In this document: positions 34,430 through 46,474 of the stretch, piece by piece
How the letters are laid out: each line of letters opens with the position of its first letter
How positions within the stretch are numbered: the stretch's first letter is position 1
DNA from: Paenibacillus montanisoli
Lineage (GTDB): Bacteria; Bacillota; Bacilli; Paenibacillales; Paenibacillaceae
Length of the DNA stretch: 64,000 nucleotides
Reading direction: 5' to 3'
Assembly (NCBI RefSeq): GCF_003268025.1
Contig: NZ_QLUW01000005.1
Location: forward strand, 124,001 to 188,000
Made by a program: the position numbers and the translations under genes
Notes under the pieces: generated by a model
The model's database searches: none
The model's input: the letters and a program-made list of their open reading frames with translations, nothing else
What the model was told of the DNA's origin: nothing

Positions 34430-35125
34430 CTAATTACTACTAATTTCTTCTTTTACTACTGCATCGTAATTCATACCTCTACTTACGCCATATTTTTTCG
34501 CGATGTTAGAGAGTTTATTATATTGATCAGGACTAACTTTATTTAAGATAATTGATCTAGCTTCTTTTTTCTCGGCGAGCGATAGTCCACCACTTGCTAG
34601 TTTCTGCAGCTTCTTCAAATCACTCATGCTTAGACTCGAAAGAAGAATCGAGGTGACTGCTGCCTTTTCTTTCATCGTTACACTACCCTGAACTTTTTTC
34701 GCCTTTTCAGGAGACACTTCAGGGGAGTAACCATTTAAATCCCCCTTTACTGATGTACCCCCATTTTGTGAAGTCCCTTTTGATTGCTCTGGATCCATAA
34801 TACTGTTAGTTTTATCGCTAATTTTTTCAGACATTGCCGTGTTTGCATCTTTATGGTTCGAACCTACACTACTTACATTGGCACTAGCATCTGCACTAAT
34901 TTCAGTACTAGCACTAGCATTTGCAGAAGTATCAGCTTTCGATGTTTCATCAGTAGGTACTTCAGCAGTTAAATCTGTTATCAAATCTGTCTCAAGATTA
35001 CTTGCCAAGGAACCTATCGCTTTATTTACTGCGTAGTTAGCAACAAACGCACCTGAAGCTCCGAGTACTATAAGAATTGTTGCAATCCACAACGCTACCC
35101 TTTTCCACCGCTTCATTTTACGCAT
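34430..35125 (-). CDS. Membrane-anchored hypothetical protein of the polysaccharide locus
   Basis: 231 aa from ATG 35125 (MRKMKRWKRVALW); a GTG six codons upstream is also open but lacks a ribosome-binding site. One N-terminal membrane helix (VALWIATILIVLGASGAFVA) is followed by a Ser/Thr/Ala/Asp-rich, probably disordered region (about 40-135). A charged helical C-terminal part follows with SLSMSDLKKLQKLASGGLSL and ARSIILNKVSPDQYNKLSNIAKKYG. I recognise no family. The position between the dehydratase and the initiating transferase suggests a locus-specific accessory role. Confidence 0.75.
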   Translation of the reverse strand: MRKMKRWKRVALWIATILIVLGASGAFVANYAVNKAIGSLASNLETDLITDLTAEVPTDETSKADTSANASASTEISADASANVSSVGSNHKDANTAMSEKISDKTNSIMDPEQSKGTSQNGGTSVKGDLNGYSPEVSPEKAKKVQGSVTMKEKAAVTSILLSSLSMSDLKKLQKLASGGLSLAEKKEARSIILNKVSPDQYNKLSNIAKKYGVSRGMNYDAVVKEEISSN

Positions 35126-35163
35126 TTGATTCAATCCTTTCACGTTTAGTTCAGATCGTGAAG

Positions 35164-36981
35164 TTAAGAAACATCTTTATACAACGGAACAATATACTCG
35201 ATCACATCTCTGACAGCATCTTTTTCGTCAATGATTGCTTTCTCTAATCGTTTAAACTGCAGCTCCAGTTCAACACGATTAATTCCGAGAGGTTTACCGA
35301 TGAAGATCCGATTATGCTTCGTCTTCGCAATGGCTTCTTCATCCAGTAGAAGCTCTTCGTAAAGCTTCTCTCCCTCTCGAATACCTGTGAACTCAATCGG
35401 AATTTCTGTATATGGTTCGAATCCCGATAAACGAATGACGTCTTCTGCCAGCTCTATAATCTTCACTGGTTGTCCCATATCGAGCACAAAGATTTCTCCA
35501 CCTTCAGCGAAGGCACCTGCCTGAATAACAAGCTGTACAGCCTCCGGGATAGTCATAAAGAATCGAACCATCTCCGGATGGGTTACCGTCACCGGTCCAC
35601 CTGAAGCAATTTGCTGTTTAAATCTTGGAATAACACTACCTCTGCTTCCCAGCACGTTTCCGAAACGAACGGCAACATACTTGGTATTGCTCTGTTTATC
35701 CATTGTTTGTATGTACATTTCTGCGATACGCTTAGTCGCCCCCATAATACTGGAAGGGTTAACGGCCTTATCCGAAGATATGAGAACAAAACGCTCTACC
35801 CCATATTTATCTGCAGCATCTGCAACGTTCTTCGTACCGAACACATTATTCTTAACGGCCTCTGCCGGGTTTCTTTCCATCAATGGCACGTGCTTGTGGG
35901 CTGCTGCGTGAAATACGACATTAGGTCTGAACCTGCGGAACACATCATCAATTCGCGAACGATCTTGGATGTCTGCGATAATCGTCTCGATCTTCTGGTC
36001 CGGGAAACGTGATCGCAGCTCCATCTCAATGGAATAAATACTGTTCTCGCCGTGACCTAGCAATAACAATGTTGTCGGCCTAAATACGATAATTTGACGG
36101 CACAGCTCGGAGCCGATCGAGCCTCCAGCACCAGTGACAAGAACTGTCTTATTTGCTACATAATCTGCGATGCCCTTCAAATCCGGCAATATTGGATCTC
36201 GACCCAAGAGATCTTCCAGATCGACGTCTCTCATTGCGTTAACAGACACCTTACCTGCAATCAAATCATGAATGCCAGGGATAATCTTGACTTTAGCTCC
36301 TGTATTTTTGCACATCGAGATAACAGGAGCTAACTCAGATTTAGCCGCAGATGGTATTGCAATGACGATTTCATCAATCGAATGTTCTGAAACAATCTTC
36401 TCTATATGGTTTCGATTGCCTAGAACCGGTTTTCCAAGTACATGCATCCGGTATTTGTGTATATCATCGTCAACGAATCCGACAATGGTTAAATCCGAAG
36501 CTGCATTACTCATGATTTCTCTCGCAATTAGTACGCCACAGTCTCCTGCACCGACAATTAGAACCTTCGCCTTATCTTTAGTAGGCTTCGCGCTCTTACT
36601 GATCATTCGCCATAAGAAACGAATGCCCCCCATACTAAGCAGCATGGTTTCAATTGATCGAACAGCAACCGACGGTTCTACTTGCTCGTTAATATAGTAG
36701 TTGGTTATCCCGTAAGAAATTAACCAACCAAGTACTACAGCCTTAAGCAGCGAAGTAATCTCGCCTATACTGGCATATCTCCATATGCGTTGATACATTT
36801 TGAAGTAAATCATCATGAGGCCGCAAATCAACGAAGTAAACGAAGCATAAGCCAGCATCTGCGGTACTTGATCGCTAGGAATTTTGAAGTCATAGCGAAA
36901 CAAATAAGATGTCCCGACGCTGAAACAAACGATTAAAATATCAAGCACGAATAAAATCATTGACCGCTTCTTATAAAGCAT
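35164..36981 (-). CDS. CapD/PglF-type membrane nucleoside-diphosphate-sugar 4,6-dehydratase
   Basis: 605 aa. Four N-terminal membrane helices (about 10-120), a first Rossmann domain with VGAGDCGVLIAREI, then an SDR catalytic domain with VTGAGGSIGSELCRQI, FHAAAHKHVPLMERNP and SSDKAVNPSSIMGATKRIAEM. This is the layout of CapD/PglF/WbpM enzymes, which convert UDP-GlcNAc to the 4-keto-6-deoxy sugar that precedes bacillosamine, FucNAc or QuiNAc. G+C rises here relative to genes downstream, so it belongs to the conserved side of the locus. A promoter candidate precedes it. Confidence 0.93.
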   Translation of the reverse strand: MLYKKRSMILFVLDILIVCFSVGTSYLFRYDFKIPSDQVPQMLAYASFTSLICGLMMIYFKMYQRIWRYASIGEITSLLKAVVLGWLISYGITNYYINEQVEPSVAVRSIETMLLSMGGIRFLWRMISKSAKPTKDKAKVLIVGAGDCGVLIAREIMSNAASDLTIVGFVDDDIHKYRMHVLGKPVLGNRNHIEKIVSEHSIDEIVIAIPSAAKSELAPVISMCKNTGAKVKIIPGIHDLIAGKVSVNAMRDVDLEDLLGRDPILPDLKGIADYVANKTVLVTGAGGSIGSELCRQIIVFRPTTLLLLGHGENSIYSIEMELRSRFPDQKIETIIADIQDRSRIDDVFRRFRPNVVFHAAAHKHVPLMERNPAEAVKNNVFGTKNVADAADKYGVERFVLISSDKAVNPSSIMGATKRIAEMYIQTMDKQSNTKYVAVRFGNVLGSRGSVIPRFKQQIASGGPVTVTHPEMVRFFMTIPEAVQLVIQAGAFAEGGEIFVLDMGQPVKIIELAEDVIRLSGFEPYTEIPIEFTGIREGEKLYEELLLDEEAIAKTKHNRIFIGKPLGINRVELELQFKRLEKAIIDEKDAVRDVIEYIVPLYKDVS

Positions 36982-37062
36982 TTGACTTCCCCCGCGTCCT
37001 CACTAATATAGGCAGTCTTATCTCACCAAATTTGGCAGTATTCGACAAGGTGCCCATATATA

Positions 37063-37091
37063 ATAATAGAACTTTTTTACTATCTTAACAA
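37063..37091 (-). promoter_or_regulatory. Possible internal promoter before the CapD-type gene
   Basis: Minus strand TTGTTA (37086-37091), 17-bp spacer, TATTAT (37063-37068). It would allow the biosynthetic genes to be transcribed apart from the wzz/kinase pair. Confidence 0.5.
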
Positions 37092-37101
37092 TACTTTGGG
37101 A

Positions 37102-37794
37102 CTAGTTTTCAGCGTTGCTATAGTAATAATAATAGTAACCATCACTATTTTTCTTTTTGATGTTATTCAGTACGACACCAAGTATATTCGCATTCACTTG
37201 AGCGAGTTGCTGCTTCGCTTTCATGACCATATCTCGTTTGACTTTACCTGAATCAAGTACAAGAATAGTGCCGTCAACCTTCGTGGCTACAATTTGCGCA
37301 TCGGTAACAGCTAGCGTTGGGGGCGTATCGATGAGGATAATATCGAATTGATTACGCAGCTCTTCTATTAATGCGCTCATACGTCCGGATGCTACCATCT
37401 CGGATGGGTTGGGAGGAATAGGCCCGGATGTAATGACTGAAAGATTAGGTACATGTGTACTTTGGACCGCTTCATGAAGCTCGCATTGGCGGGAAAGAAC
37501 AGATGAAAGTCCTTTGCGGTTACTCACACCGAAGGTGTGATGAGCCGTTGGTTTTCTTAAATCGGCATCAATGAGGACAACCCTCTTATCCGCCTGCGCA
37601 TAGACAACCGCAAGATTGGCGATCGTTGTGGACTTTCCCTCTCCAGGCGAAGCGGAGGTTGTCATGATGACTTGAATCTTCTCGTCAATGGAAGAGAAAT
37701 CGATATTGGTCCTCAACGCCCTATATGCCTCTGAAATCGGTGATTTCGGTTCCAGGAAGGAAATTAACTGCCGCTTATTTTCCGATTTGGACAT
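37102..37794 (-). CDS. Bacterial tyrosine kinase (CpsD/CapB/YwqD type)
   Basis: 230 aa cytoplasmic BY-kinase. Walker A ASPGEGKSTTIANLA (about 48-62), Walker A' VLIDADLRKPT (about 73-83), Walker B IILIDTPPT, and a C-terminal autophosphorylation tail with six consecutive Tyr (about 220-225). The ATG at 37794 follows AGGTG; the gene overlaps the end of the Wzz-like gene. The kinase works with that membrane partner to control chain length, and the phosphatase at 41.1 kb would reverse it. Confidence 0.95.
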   Translation of the reverse strand: MSKSENKRQLISFLEPKSPISEAYRALRTNIDFSSIDEKIQVIMTTSASPGEGKSTTIANLAVVYAQADKRVVLIDADLRKPTAHHTFGVSNRKGLSSVLSRQCELHEAVQSTHVPNLSVITSGPIPPNPSEMVASGRMSALIEELRNQFDIILIDTPPTLAVTDAQIVATKVDGTILVLDSGKVKRDMVMKAKQQLAQVNANILGVVLNNIKKKNSDGYYYYYYSNAEN

Positions 37795-38545
37795 GACTCG
37801 CTTCACCTGCCTTAATGTTTCTTGCATTCTTAGCTGTCTTCTGTTCTAACTCTGTATGATCCATTTTTGCAATTTGGCCAATCGTCGGAAGATCCAGATA
37901 ACGGAGCACATCCGCTTCCGTCTTAATCGTGTCATCCATATATTCAAGCATAAAGGCTACTCCTACCGCAGCCATAAGCCCAACAATAAGAGCAATCGCG
38001 ATATTCAATTTAATATTTGGACCCACAGGAGCATAAACTTTTTCCGGGTTATACTCAGCCAAGTTTAGTACCGTCACGTTCTGTACATTAAAAATTGTAG
38101 GGATTTGCTCTTTAAACTCTAGCGAAACAGCATTAACAATCTTAGCGGCCTTCTCGTATGACTGGTCCTTAACAATCAGAGTCATCACTTGTGTGTTGTT
38201 GACCGAATTAACCATTACTTTATTCATCAATTCATCGGCATTCATATTGAAGTCAGGATGCTGCTCCGCCACCTCTTTCATAATGGCCGGCGTTTTGATA
38301 ATTTCTTTGTAAGTATTAATCATCCGGAGGTCTCTTTCGATATCACCTAAACCCGGATCAGTACCTGTCTTATCAATCGATGTGTTATTGACAACAATTT
38401 TCGTTGACGCCTCATAGGTCGGATTAATCATGAAGTAACTATACAACCCCGCTGCCATTGAACAGACCAATACAATAGCTACTATCATCCACTTTCGCTT
38501 ATTGATGATCTGGATATAGTCTCGGAGCTCTAATTCCATCTGCAC
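37775..38545 (-). CDS. Wzz/CapA-type chain-length determinant and kinase activator
   Basis: 256 aa. A Wzz domain starts after MQMELELRDYIQIINKRKW, with two membrane helices (about 18-38 and 180-200, the latter followed by a cytoplasmic tail). The external part contains YEASTKIVVNNT and the cytoplasmic tail activates the BY-kinase encoded next. The start is a GTG at 38545 with GAGGG at 7 nt. Together with the overlapping kinase this forms the usual split CapA-CapB pair of Gram-positive polysaccharide systems. Confidence 0.92.
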   Translation of the reverse strand: MQMELELRDYIQIINKRKWMIVAIVLVCSMAAGLYSYFMINPTYEASTKIVVNNTSIDKTGTDPGLGDIERDLRMINTYKEIIKTPAIMKEVAEQHPDFNMNADELMNKVMVNSVNNTQVMTLIVKDQSYEKAAKIVNAVSLEFKEQIPTIFNVQNVTVLNLAEYNPEKVYAPVGPNIKLNIAIALIVGLMAAVGVAFMLEYMDDTIKTEADVLRYLDLPTIGQIAKMDHTELEQKTAKNARNIKAGEASHVQIGK

Positions 38546-38612
38546 ATCATATCCCTCACATTTTCAGTTATAGGTCATGGGTTAATTTTGGTAAGAATTC
38601 GTTCTTAAAAGC

Positions 38613-38646
38613 AATATACATCCCCCACTGAAGGGGGATGTATATT
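38613..38646 (-). terminator. Intrinsic terminator after the SLH-protein gene
   Basis: A 14-bp perfect stem (AATATACATCCCCC and complement) with a six-base loop, followed on the minus strand by a moderately T-rich GCTTTT tail. It separates the SLH gene from the chain-length gene. Confidence 0.85.
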
Positions 38647-38669
38647 AAAACTGCATCAAAGCTACATAA

Positions 38670-41051
38670 TTAGCCCTTGAAATTGAACGCACGGTAAATG
38701 ATTACTGCCGCTTGAGCACGTGTAGCTGTAGCGTTAGGGCTGAACTTGCCTTTATCGCCTACAACCAAACCATTGTTCGCCGCGAATGCGACTCCGTCTT
38801 TCAAGGAAGCGTTTATGGAGCTAGCATCTTTGAATGCCTCCAGAGCCTTCAGATCTTCTGCACCAGCTTTAACGCCTTTAGTAACTTCCAATGCGCGAGC
38901 AACCATGACAGCCATCTCTGCGCGTGTAATAGTAGCTTTAGGCGCGAAAGATGTCGCTGTACGTCCTTTAATAATGCCTGCTTCCGATGCTGCAGCTACA
39001 TATGGAGCAAACCAATCCGTAGCGTTTACATCACTGAAGCCTTCTTTAGCTAATGCATTGTCCAGATCAAGTGCTTGAACAAGCATTTTCGCGAACTCAG
39101 CGCGAGTTACTTCACCGCTTGGTACGAATTTGCCAGCAGCACGGCCTTGGATTGCGCCCTTAGCAGCCATCACCTCGATTTGGCGACCAGCCCAAGCTTT
39201 AACTTTAGTGATGTCGGAGAATGCTACTTTATTCTCAACAACTACATAGGAAGAGAAAGAATCGCGGGATTCTGTAAAGAATCCTTTCGCAAATTTACCT
39301 CCAAAGAATTGCAGCTTGCCATTAACAATTTTCGCTAATGTAAGAAGATCCGTATCAACACCAGTTGTGCTTGGTACCGGAATCTCAACTTGTACCGGTT
39401 GGCTGAACTGATGAACAGCTTCGTCTCCTACTACGAGGCTAAAGTCGAATACATCGGATACACCTTTCGCGGAACCGATTACTTCTTTTGTAGCCGCAGC
39501 GTTCTTTACATTGAAGCTGATCTTGTTATCTTTTGCTTGGCCTACTGGAATAACAGCACCGAAGCCATTTACTCCGAACTTAACACCAAAGATACCGCCC
39601 GCAGTCACTTTCTTGATGCTATCTGCATCAACGTTAAACGTGATATCTTTGGAATCCAATTTTCCAGCTTGAAGAGTTACTACGATTTTGGGCAGTATTT
39701 TCTCTGCGCCAGGAGCAGCATCCTTCAGAGCATTGATAATGGCAGTAATATCGGCAATGACTTTACCGACTGCTGCGCCGCTCACGTTTACTTTAGCTTT
39801 GCCGTCAACGATTACGACGTCTTTGCTAACATCGATTGTAGAAATGGCATTGATCGCTTCCATCGCTTTCGCGATAGCTTCTTGGATCAGCTTGTCTTTC
39901 TCTGCGCCTGTAGCGTTAGCAATCTTGCTCTTAAGGTCACGAAGTGCGTCGAAGACTGTAGGGGCTGGAGGAACAAAAATGCCACCAGGGTTATAATTGA
40001 GCGTAACTACTTGCTGGAAAACCACTCTATTCAAGAGTTTTGCTTGAAGTGTTGCCGTACCCGATGTTGCAGAGCTTGCAAGATTGATTACGCCGGCATT
40101 ATCCGGATCCACAGTTATGTTAGCGTCGCCAGTCACAGACCAAGTCAACAATGCAGAAGGAATCTCAATGCCTTCCAGCGAGAGTTTAAAAGATTTTGTA
40201 CGGCCGTTGTTTGATTCAACAACAGCGTTAGTTGCCTCAGCACGAACAAAAGCAATAGCTAGAGCCGTAGTAGCTTTAGCTACTAGTTCTTTATCTGCAG
40301 GCGTTGCAGCTGCACGAAGGCCTTCAAGAGTAGCAGTTACAGCGTCAGCCACTTCTTCTTCTGTAGCCGTAGTATGGTCTGCGAACCAGCCGATGATTGC
40401 ATTCACTTTGAGCGATTCATCGCTCAATGCTTCTGTAATAGCAGCTTCAATCAAATTGCTTATAATTGTTGCTTTATCTCCGCCTGCAAGCAAGTCAGGG
40501 AGGTTTGTTTTCACTTGGTGAACAGCTGCAAGTTCAACAGCGTTACCGAATGCCAGCAGATCGTTCACTGTCAGCTTGGATGTGCCAGTAATGCTAGCTA
40601 GCTCTACCAGAGCAGCTTGCAGATCGGCATCGGCGCGAATCGCATCGATCTCTTCGTTGCGTGTGCTGTACATGACAGTACCTACGCTTTGGAACACATC
40701 AAACAATACTTGTTTGAAGTTTACGTCTGCGTTATCTTTAATCTCGCTTGGGAGAAGTGCCCACAATGGATCCACAAGAGAACCATGAGTGCTATAGTCC
40801 AAAGAAGCAATTGCATCGCGAAGATCGCGAACGCTTTGCGCTTCGCCGCCTGCGATCAGCGCAGTATGAATGCGGTCCAGTCTAGCCATAAATTCTGCAT
40901 AAGTCGGTGGAGTCGCAGTCGCTGCCGAAGCAACGTTAACCAAACCAAGTTGCTCTGCAAGACCCTTGCTGCTAAGTGGCAATCCTGCAAGCGAACCAGT
41001 TACAAGGCTGGCTGCTAGTGTTGTTACTGCTAGTTTCTTTTTGAAAGTCAC
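38670..41051 (-). CDS. Exported surface protein with three C-terminal SLH domains
   Basis: 793 aa. A signal peptide (MTFKKKLAVTTLAASLVTGS) starts at a GTG (41051) preceded by GAGGTG at 8 nt; a TTG two codons earlier sits too close to that site. Residues about 45-610 are Ala/Val/Asp-rich with no recognised enzyme motif. The last ~180 residues carry three SLH repeats marked TRAEFAK, TRAEMAV and TRAQAAV, which bind pyruvylated secondary cell wall polymer. It has its own terminator and sits between the tyrosine phosphatase and the chain-length gene, an unusual spot. It may be an S-layer-type or coat protein. Confidence 0.9.
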   Translation of the reverse strand: MTFKKKLAVTTLAASLVTGSLAGLPLSSKGLAEQLGLVNVASAATATPPTYAEFMARLDRIHTALIAGGEAQSVRDLRDAIASLDYSTHGSLVDPLWALLPSEIKDNADVNFKQVLFDVFQSVGTVMYSTRNEEIDAIRADADLQAALVELASITGTSKLTVNDLLAFGNAVELAAVHQVKTNLPDLLAGGDKATIISNLIEAAITEALSDESLKVNAIIGWFADHTTATEEEVADAVTATLEGLRAAATPADKELVAKATTALAIAFVRAEATNAVVESNNGRTKSFKLSLEGIEIPSALLTWSVTGDANITVDPDNAGVINLASSATSGTATLQAKLLNRVVFQQVVTLNYNPGGIFVPPAPTVFDALRDLKSKIANATGAEKDKLIQEAIAKAMEAINAISTIDVSKDVVIVDGKAKVNVSGAAVGKVIADITAIINALKDAAPGAEKILPKIVVTLQAGKLDSKDITFNVDADSIKKVTAGGIFGVKFGVNGFGAVIPVGQAKDNKISFNVKNAAATKEVIGSAKGVSDVFDFSLVVGDEAVHQFSQPVQVEIPVPSTTGVDTDLLTLAKIVNGKLQFFGGKFAKGFFTESRDSFSSYVVVENKVAFSDITKVKAWAGRQIEVMAAKGAIQGRAAGKFVPSGEVTRAEFAKMLVQALDLDNALAKEGFSDVNATDWFAPYVAAASEAGIIKGRTATSFAPKATITRAEMAVMVARALEVTKGVKAGAEDLKALEAFKDASSINASLKDGVAFAANNGLVVGDKGKFSPNATATRAQAAVIIYRAFNFKG

Positions 41052-41144
41052 TTTCAAGTCACCTCAGTCTCAATTTTTGTCTGATATTGCCGCTTTATGT
41101 AACAATCACTACCAATACTACCATTGACTCTAACAATAGGTCAA

Positions 41145-41930
41145 TTAACTTTGAAAGAAATTTAGGATATTTCTCCAGCTTTTCCCTTTTTGTCTCGTTT
41201 TTGTCACAGGCGACTCTATCAGCTCTTGATTAGCGATAATAGCTTCCGCGTTATGTATATAGCATTGTTCAAATTGCTCGCCGAGCTCGGATCTCACTCG
41301 ATCATAGGCTTCCCGCAAGCGGAATCCGCGGCGATGAATGTGATGGGCATCCGAGGATAACGTATGGATAAGCCCGGTTCTGCAGAGCTGCCACGCCGAG
41401 CGTTCAATCTGCTTTCCGAAGCCGCCCAGAATGGAATGCGTGGTCACTTGTCCGTATGCACCCGCATCTACCATCTCTCTCAGCTTGTCCGGGTTCTGCA
41501 CGACCTCTGCATTTCGCTCAGGGTGGGCGATAATCGGTCTGATCCCCATAATCGTAAACTCATGTATGTACTCTAGCATTCGCTTCGGAACCGTAGAAGA
41601 CGGCATTTCCAATAGGATGTATCGCGACCCGGCTAATGTAGCCAGCTCTCCTGCGCTCCACGCATCAAACATATCACTATGGATTCGAACTTCTTGTCCG
41701 ATGTATAGATCGAGAGGTATTTTGTGCGCAGCAAAACTTTCCCGTAAACGCTCAACCTGCTCCCGGGTAAAAGCCGCGTCATTCATATATCTACCATTTG
41801 CATGGTGTGGAGTAGCAATCATAGCTGTTATACCATCGGCCACTGCCGCTCTAGCTAAATCGAGAGATTCGTCAAAATCTGCGGCACCATCGTCGATTCC
41901 CGGCAAGATATGCGTATGAATGTCGATCAT
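41145..41930 (-). CDS. CpsB/YwqE-type tyrosine-protein phosphatase (PHP family)
   Basis: 261 aa metal-dependent phosphatase. It begins MIDIHTHILPGIDDGAADFD, followed by IATPHHANGRY, IAHPERNAEV and LSSDAHHIHRRGFR, the PHP metal ligands. The ATG at 41930 follows GAAGGAG. It dephosphorylates the Tyr tail of the BY-kinase and so tunes polysaccharide synthesis. Normally adjacent to the kinase pair, it is here separated from it by the SLH-protein gene. Confidence 0.93.
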   Translation of the reverse strand: MIDIHTHILPGIDDGAADFDESLDLARAAVADGITAMIATPHHANGRYMNDAAFTREQVERLRESFAAHKIPLDLYIGQEVRIHSDMFDAWSAGELATLAGSRYILLEMPSSTVPKRMLEYIHEFTIMGIRPIIAHPERNAEVVQNPDKLREMVDAGAYGQVTTHSILGGFGKQIERSAWQLCRTGLIHTLSSDAHHIHRRGFRLREAYDRVRSELGEQFEQCYIHNAEAIIANQELIESPVTKTRQKGKSWRNILNFFQS

Positions 41931-42041
41931 TCTACAAACTCCTTCATGATTCGTCACTTTATTATACTAAAGTCGAATCGAAATAGGGTGAAGAATTAGA
42001 AATTCCTTAGGATTATGAAAAAATAATTAGAGGCCTTTAAC

Positions 42042-42092
42042 AAAAAAAAGACTGATTCCCCCGCAGTGCGACTGCGGGAAAATCAGTCTTTG
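42042..42092 (-). terminator. Intrinsic terminator of the ATP synthase operon
   Basis: Minus-strand stem AAAGACTGATT ... AATCAGTCTTT enclosing a CCCGCAGT/ACTGCGGG inner stem, followed by eight T. It lies 11 bp after the atpC stop. Confidence 0.93.
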
Positions 42093-42102
42093 CCGCTAGC
42101 GT

Positions 42103-42504
42103 CTAAACGCGCGACTTAACCGAGATCCGGTTAAGGGCGCGCTGAAGAGCAAGCTCAGCGCGAACTTGGTCGAACTCATCGCGCTTGCCGTTCAGGCGTT
42201 GCTCTGCACGCTGCTTCGCCGCTTCTGCGCGGGCGATATCGATGTCGCCCGGCAGCTCGGCGCTCTCAGCCAAGATGACCACTTTATCCTTGCGGATCTC
42301 GAGGAAACCGCCGTTCACGGCGATAACCTCTTCGGAGCGGTCCTTCTTGATCGTGACTGGAGCAATTCGCAAAGGCGTAACCATCGGGATGTGATTAGGC
42401 AGAATACCCAATTCACCCTCAGAGCCTTTGACGATAATCATATTTACATCCTCAGCGTAAGCCTTACGCTCAGGCGTTACAATTTCCAATAAAAAGGAGC
42501 TCAT
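42103..42504 (-). CDS. atpC: ATP synthase epsilon subunit
   Basis: 133 aa central-stalk subunit that inhibits ATP hydrolysis. It has MSSFLLEIVTPERKAYAEDV and GELGILPNHIPMVTPL in the beta-barrel domain, and a C-terminal helical pair with DIARAEAAKQRAEQRL. Last gene of the operon, 27 bp after atpD, followed by a strong terminator. Normal length. Confidence 0.96.
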   Translation of the reverse strand: MSSFLLEIVTPERKAYAEDVNMIIVKGSEGELGILPNHIPMVTPLRIAPVTIKKDRSEEVIAVNGGFLEIRKDKVVILAESAELPGDIDIARAEAAKQRAEQRLNGKRDEFDQVRAELALQRALNRISVKSRV

Positions 42505-42531
42505 GGTATTACCTCCTCAGCGCTTAGGCGA

Positions 42532-43962
<1,431 letters not shown>

Positions 43963-44000
43963 TTATTGTTTTTCCGAAGGAAAATGCTGTATCGCTTATC

Positions 44001-44861
44001 CTAAGCCTGCGCGTTCGCGCCGCCGACGATTTCCGCGATTTCTTGCGTGATTGCTGCCTGACGAGCACGGTTGTACGTCAACGTCAAGCCGGCGATCATC
44101 TTCGTCGCGTTCTTCGTTGCATTGCCCATCGCAGTCATACGTGCGCCGAACTCGCTCGCTTTGCCTTCCAATACCGCGCTGTAAATAACCGTTTCGGCGT
44201 ATTTAGGAAGCAGAACGTCGAGCACCTTCTCAGGTGACGGCTCATATTCGTAGCTAGCCTTCGCGCCTGTAAATTGCGACTGATCCAACGGAAGCAGCTG
44301 CTTAATGACAGGAACTTGGGTCATGGCATTGTAGAATTGGTTATAAACCAAATTCAATTCGTCATAAGTGCCGCTCTCGAAGCCTTTAACGGCTGCTGCC
44401 GCCACGGACTTGATATCGGCAAATTTAGGTGTATCGGAAAGTCCCGTTACTTCTCCGGCAAGAGCTACGCCCCGGCGCTTGAAGTAGTCGCGGCCTTTGC
44501 GTCCGATGACGAAGACGTCGTATTCAGCAGGAGACTTATGTTTCTCCTGAATCTCCGTCCATACTTTACGAAGCACGTTCGCATTGTATCCGCCCGCCAA
44601 ACCGCGGTCCGACGTCACGACCAGATAGGCCGTACGCTTAATTTCGCGGGTTTGCAGCATAGGATGCTTAATCGCGCCTCCGCCCGATGCAATGCTCGCT
44701 ACGACTTCTTTGATTTTCTCCGTATATGGACGGGAAGCTACGGCTGCATCTTGGGCTCTCTTGAGCTTCGCGGATGCAACCATCTCCATAGCCTTCGTAA
44801 TCTGTTTCGTATTTTGCTTGCTCTTGATCGAGCGCTTAATTTCGCGCATACCTTTAGCCAT
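44001..44861 (-). CDS. atpG: ATP synthase gamma subunit
   Basis: Rotor shaft of F1, 286 aa. It begins MAKGMREIKRSIKSKQNTKQ and ends LTYNRARQAAITQEIAEIVGG, the two helices that form the coiled coil. Located between atpA and atpD in standard order; a strong inverted repeat lies in the 82-bp gap after atpA. Confidence 0.97.
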   Translation of the reverse strand: MAKGMREIKRSIKSKQNTKQITKAMEMVASAKLKRAQDAAVASRPYTEKIKEVVASIASGGGAIKHPMLQTREIKRTAYLVVTSDRGLAGGYNANVLRKVWTEIQEKHKSPAEYDVFVIGRKGRDYFKRRGVALAGEVTGLSDTPKFADIKSVAAAAVKGFESGTYDELNLVYNQFYNAMTQVPVIKQLLPLDQSQFTGAKASYEYEPSPEKVLDVLLPKYAETVIYSAVLEGKASEFGARMTAMGNATKNATKMIAGLTLTYNRARQAAITQEIAEIVGGANAQA

Positions 44862-44886
44862 TCGTTGTCACCACCTTATTACTGCG

Positions 44887-44914
44887 CCCGGGGTGAAGCT
44901 CAGCTTCACCCGGG
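44887..44914 (-). other. Intercistronic hairpin between atpA and atpG
   Basis: An almost perfect 28-bp palindrome (CCCGGGTGAAGCT on one side, AGCTTCACCCCGGG on the other) without a T-run. Likely an mRNA stability or translation-tuning hairpin in the operon. Confidence 0.65.
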
Positions 44915-44943
44915 ACAGTTCTATTCCGCGCTATTAGATGAGT

Positions 44944-46464
<1,521 letters not shown>

Positions 46465-46474
46465 TCACCCCTAT

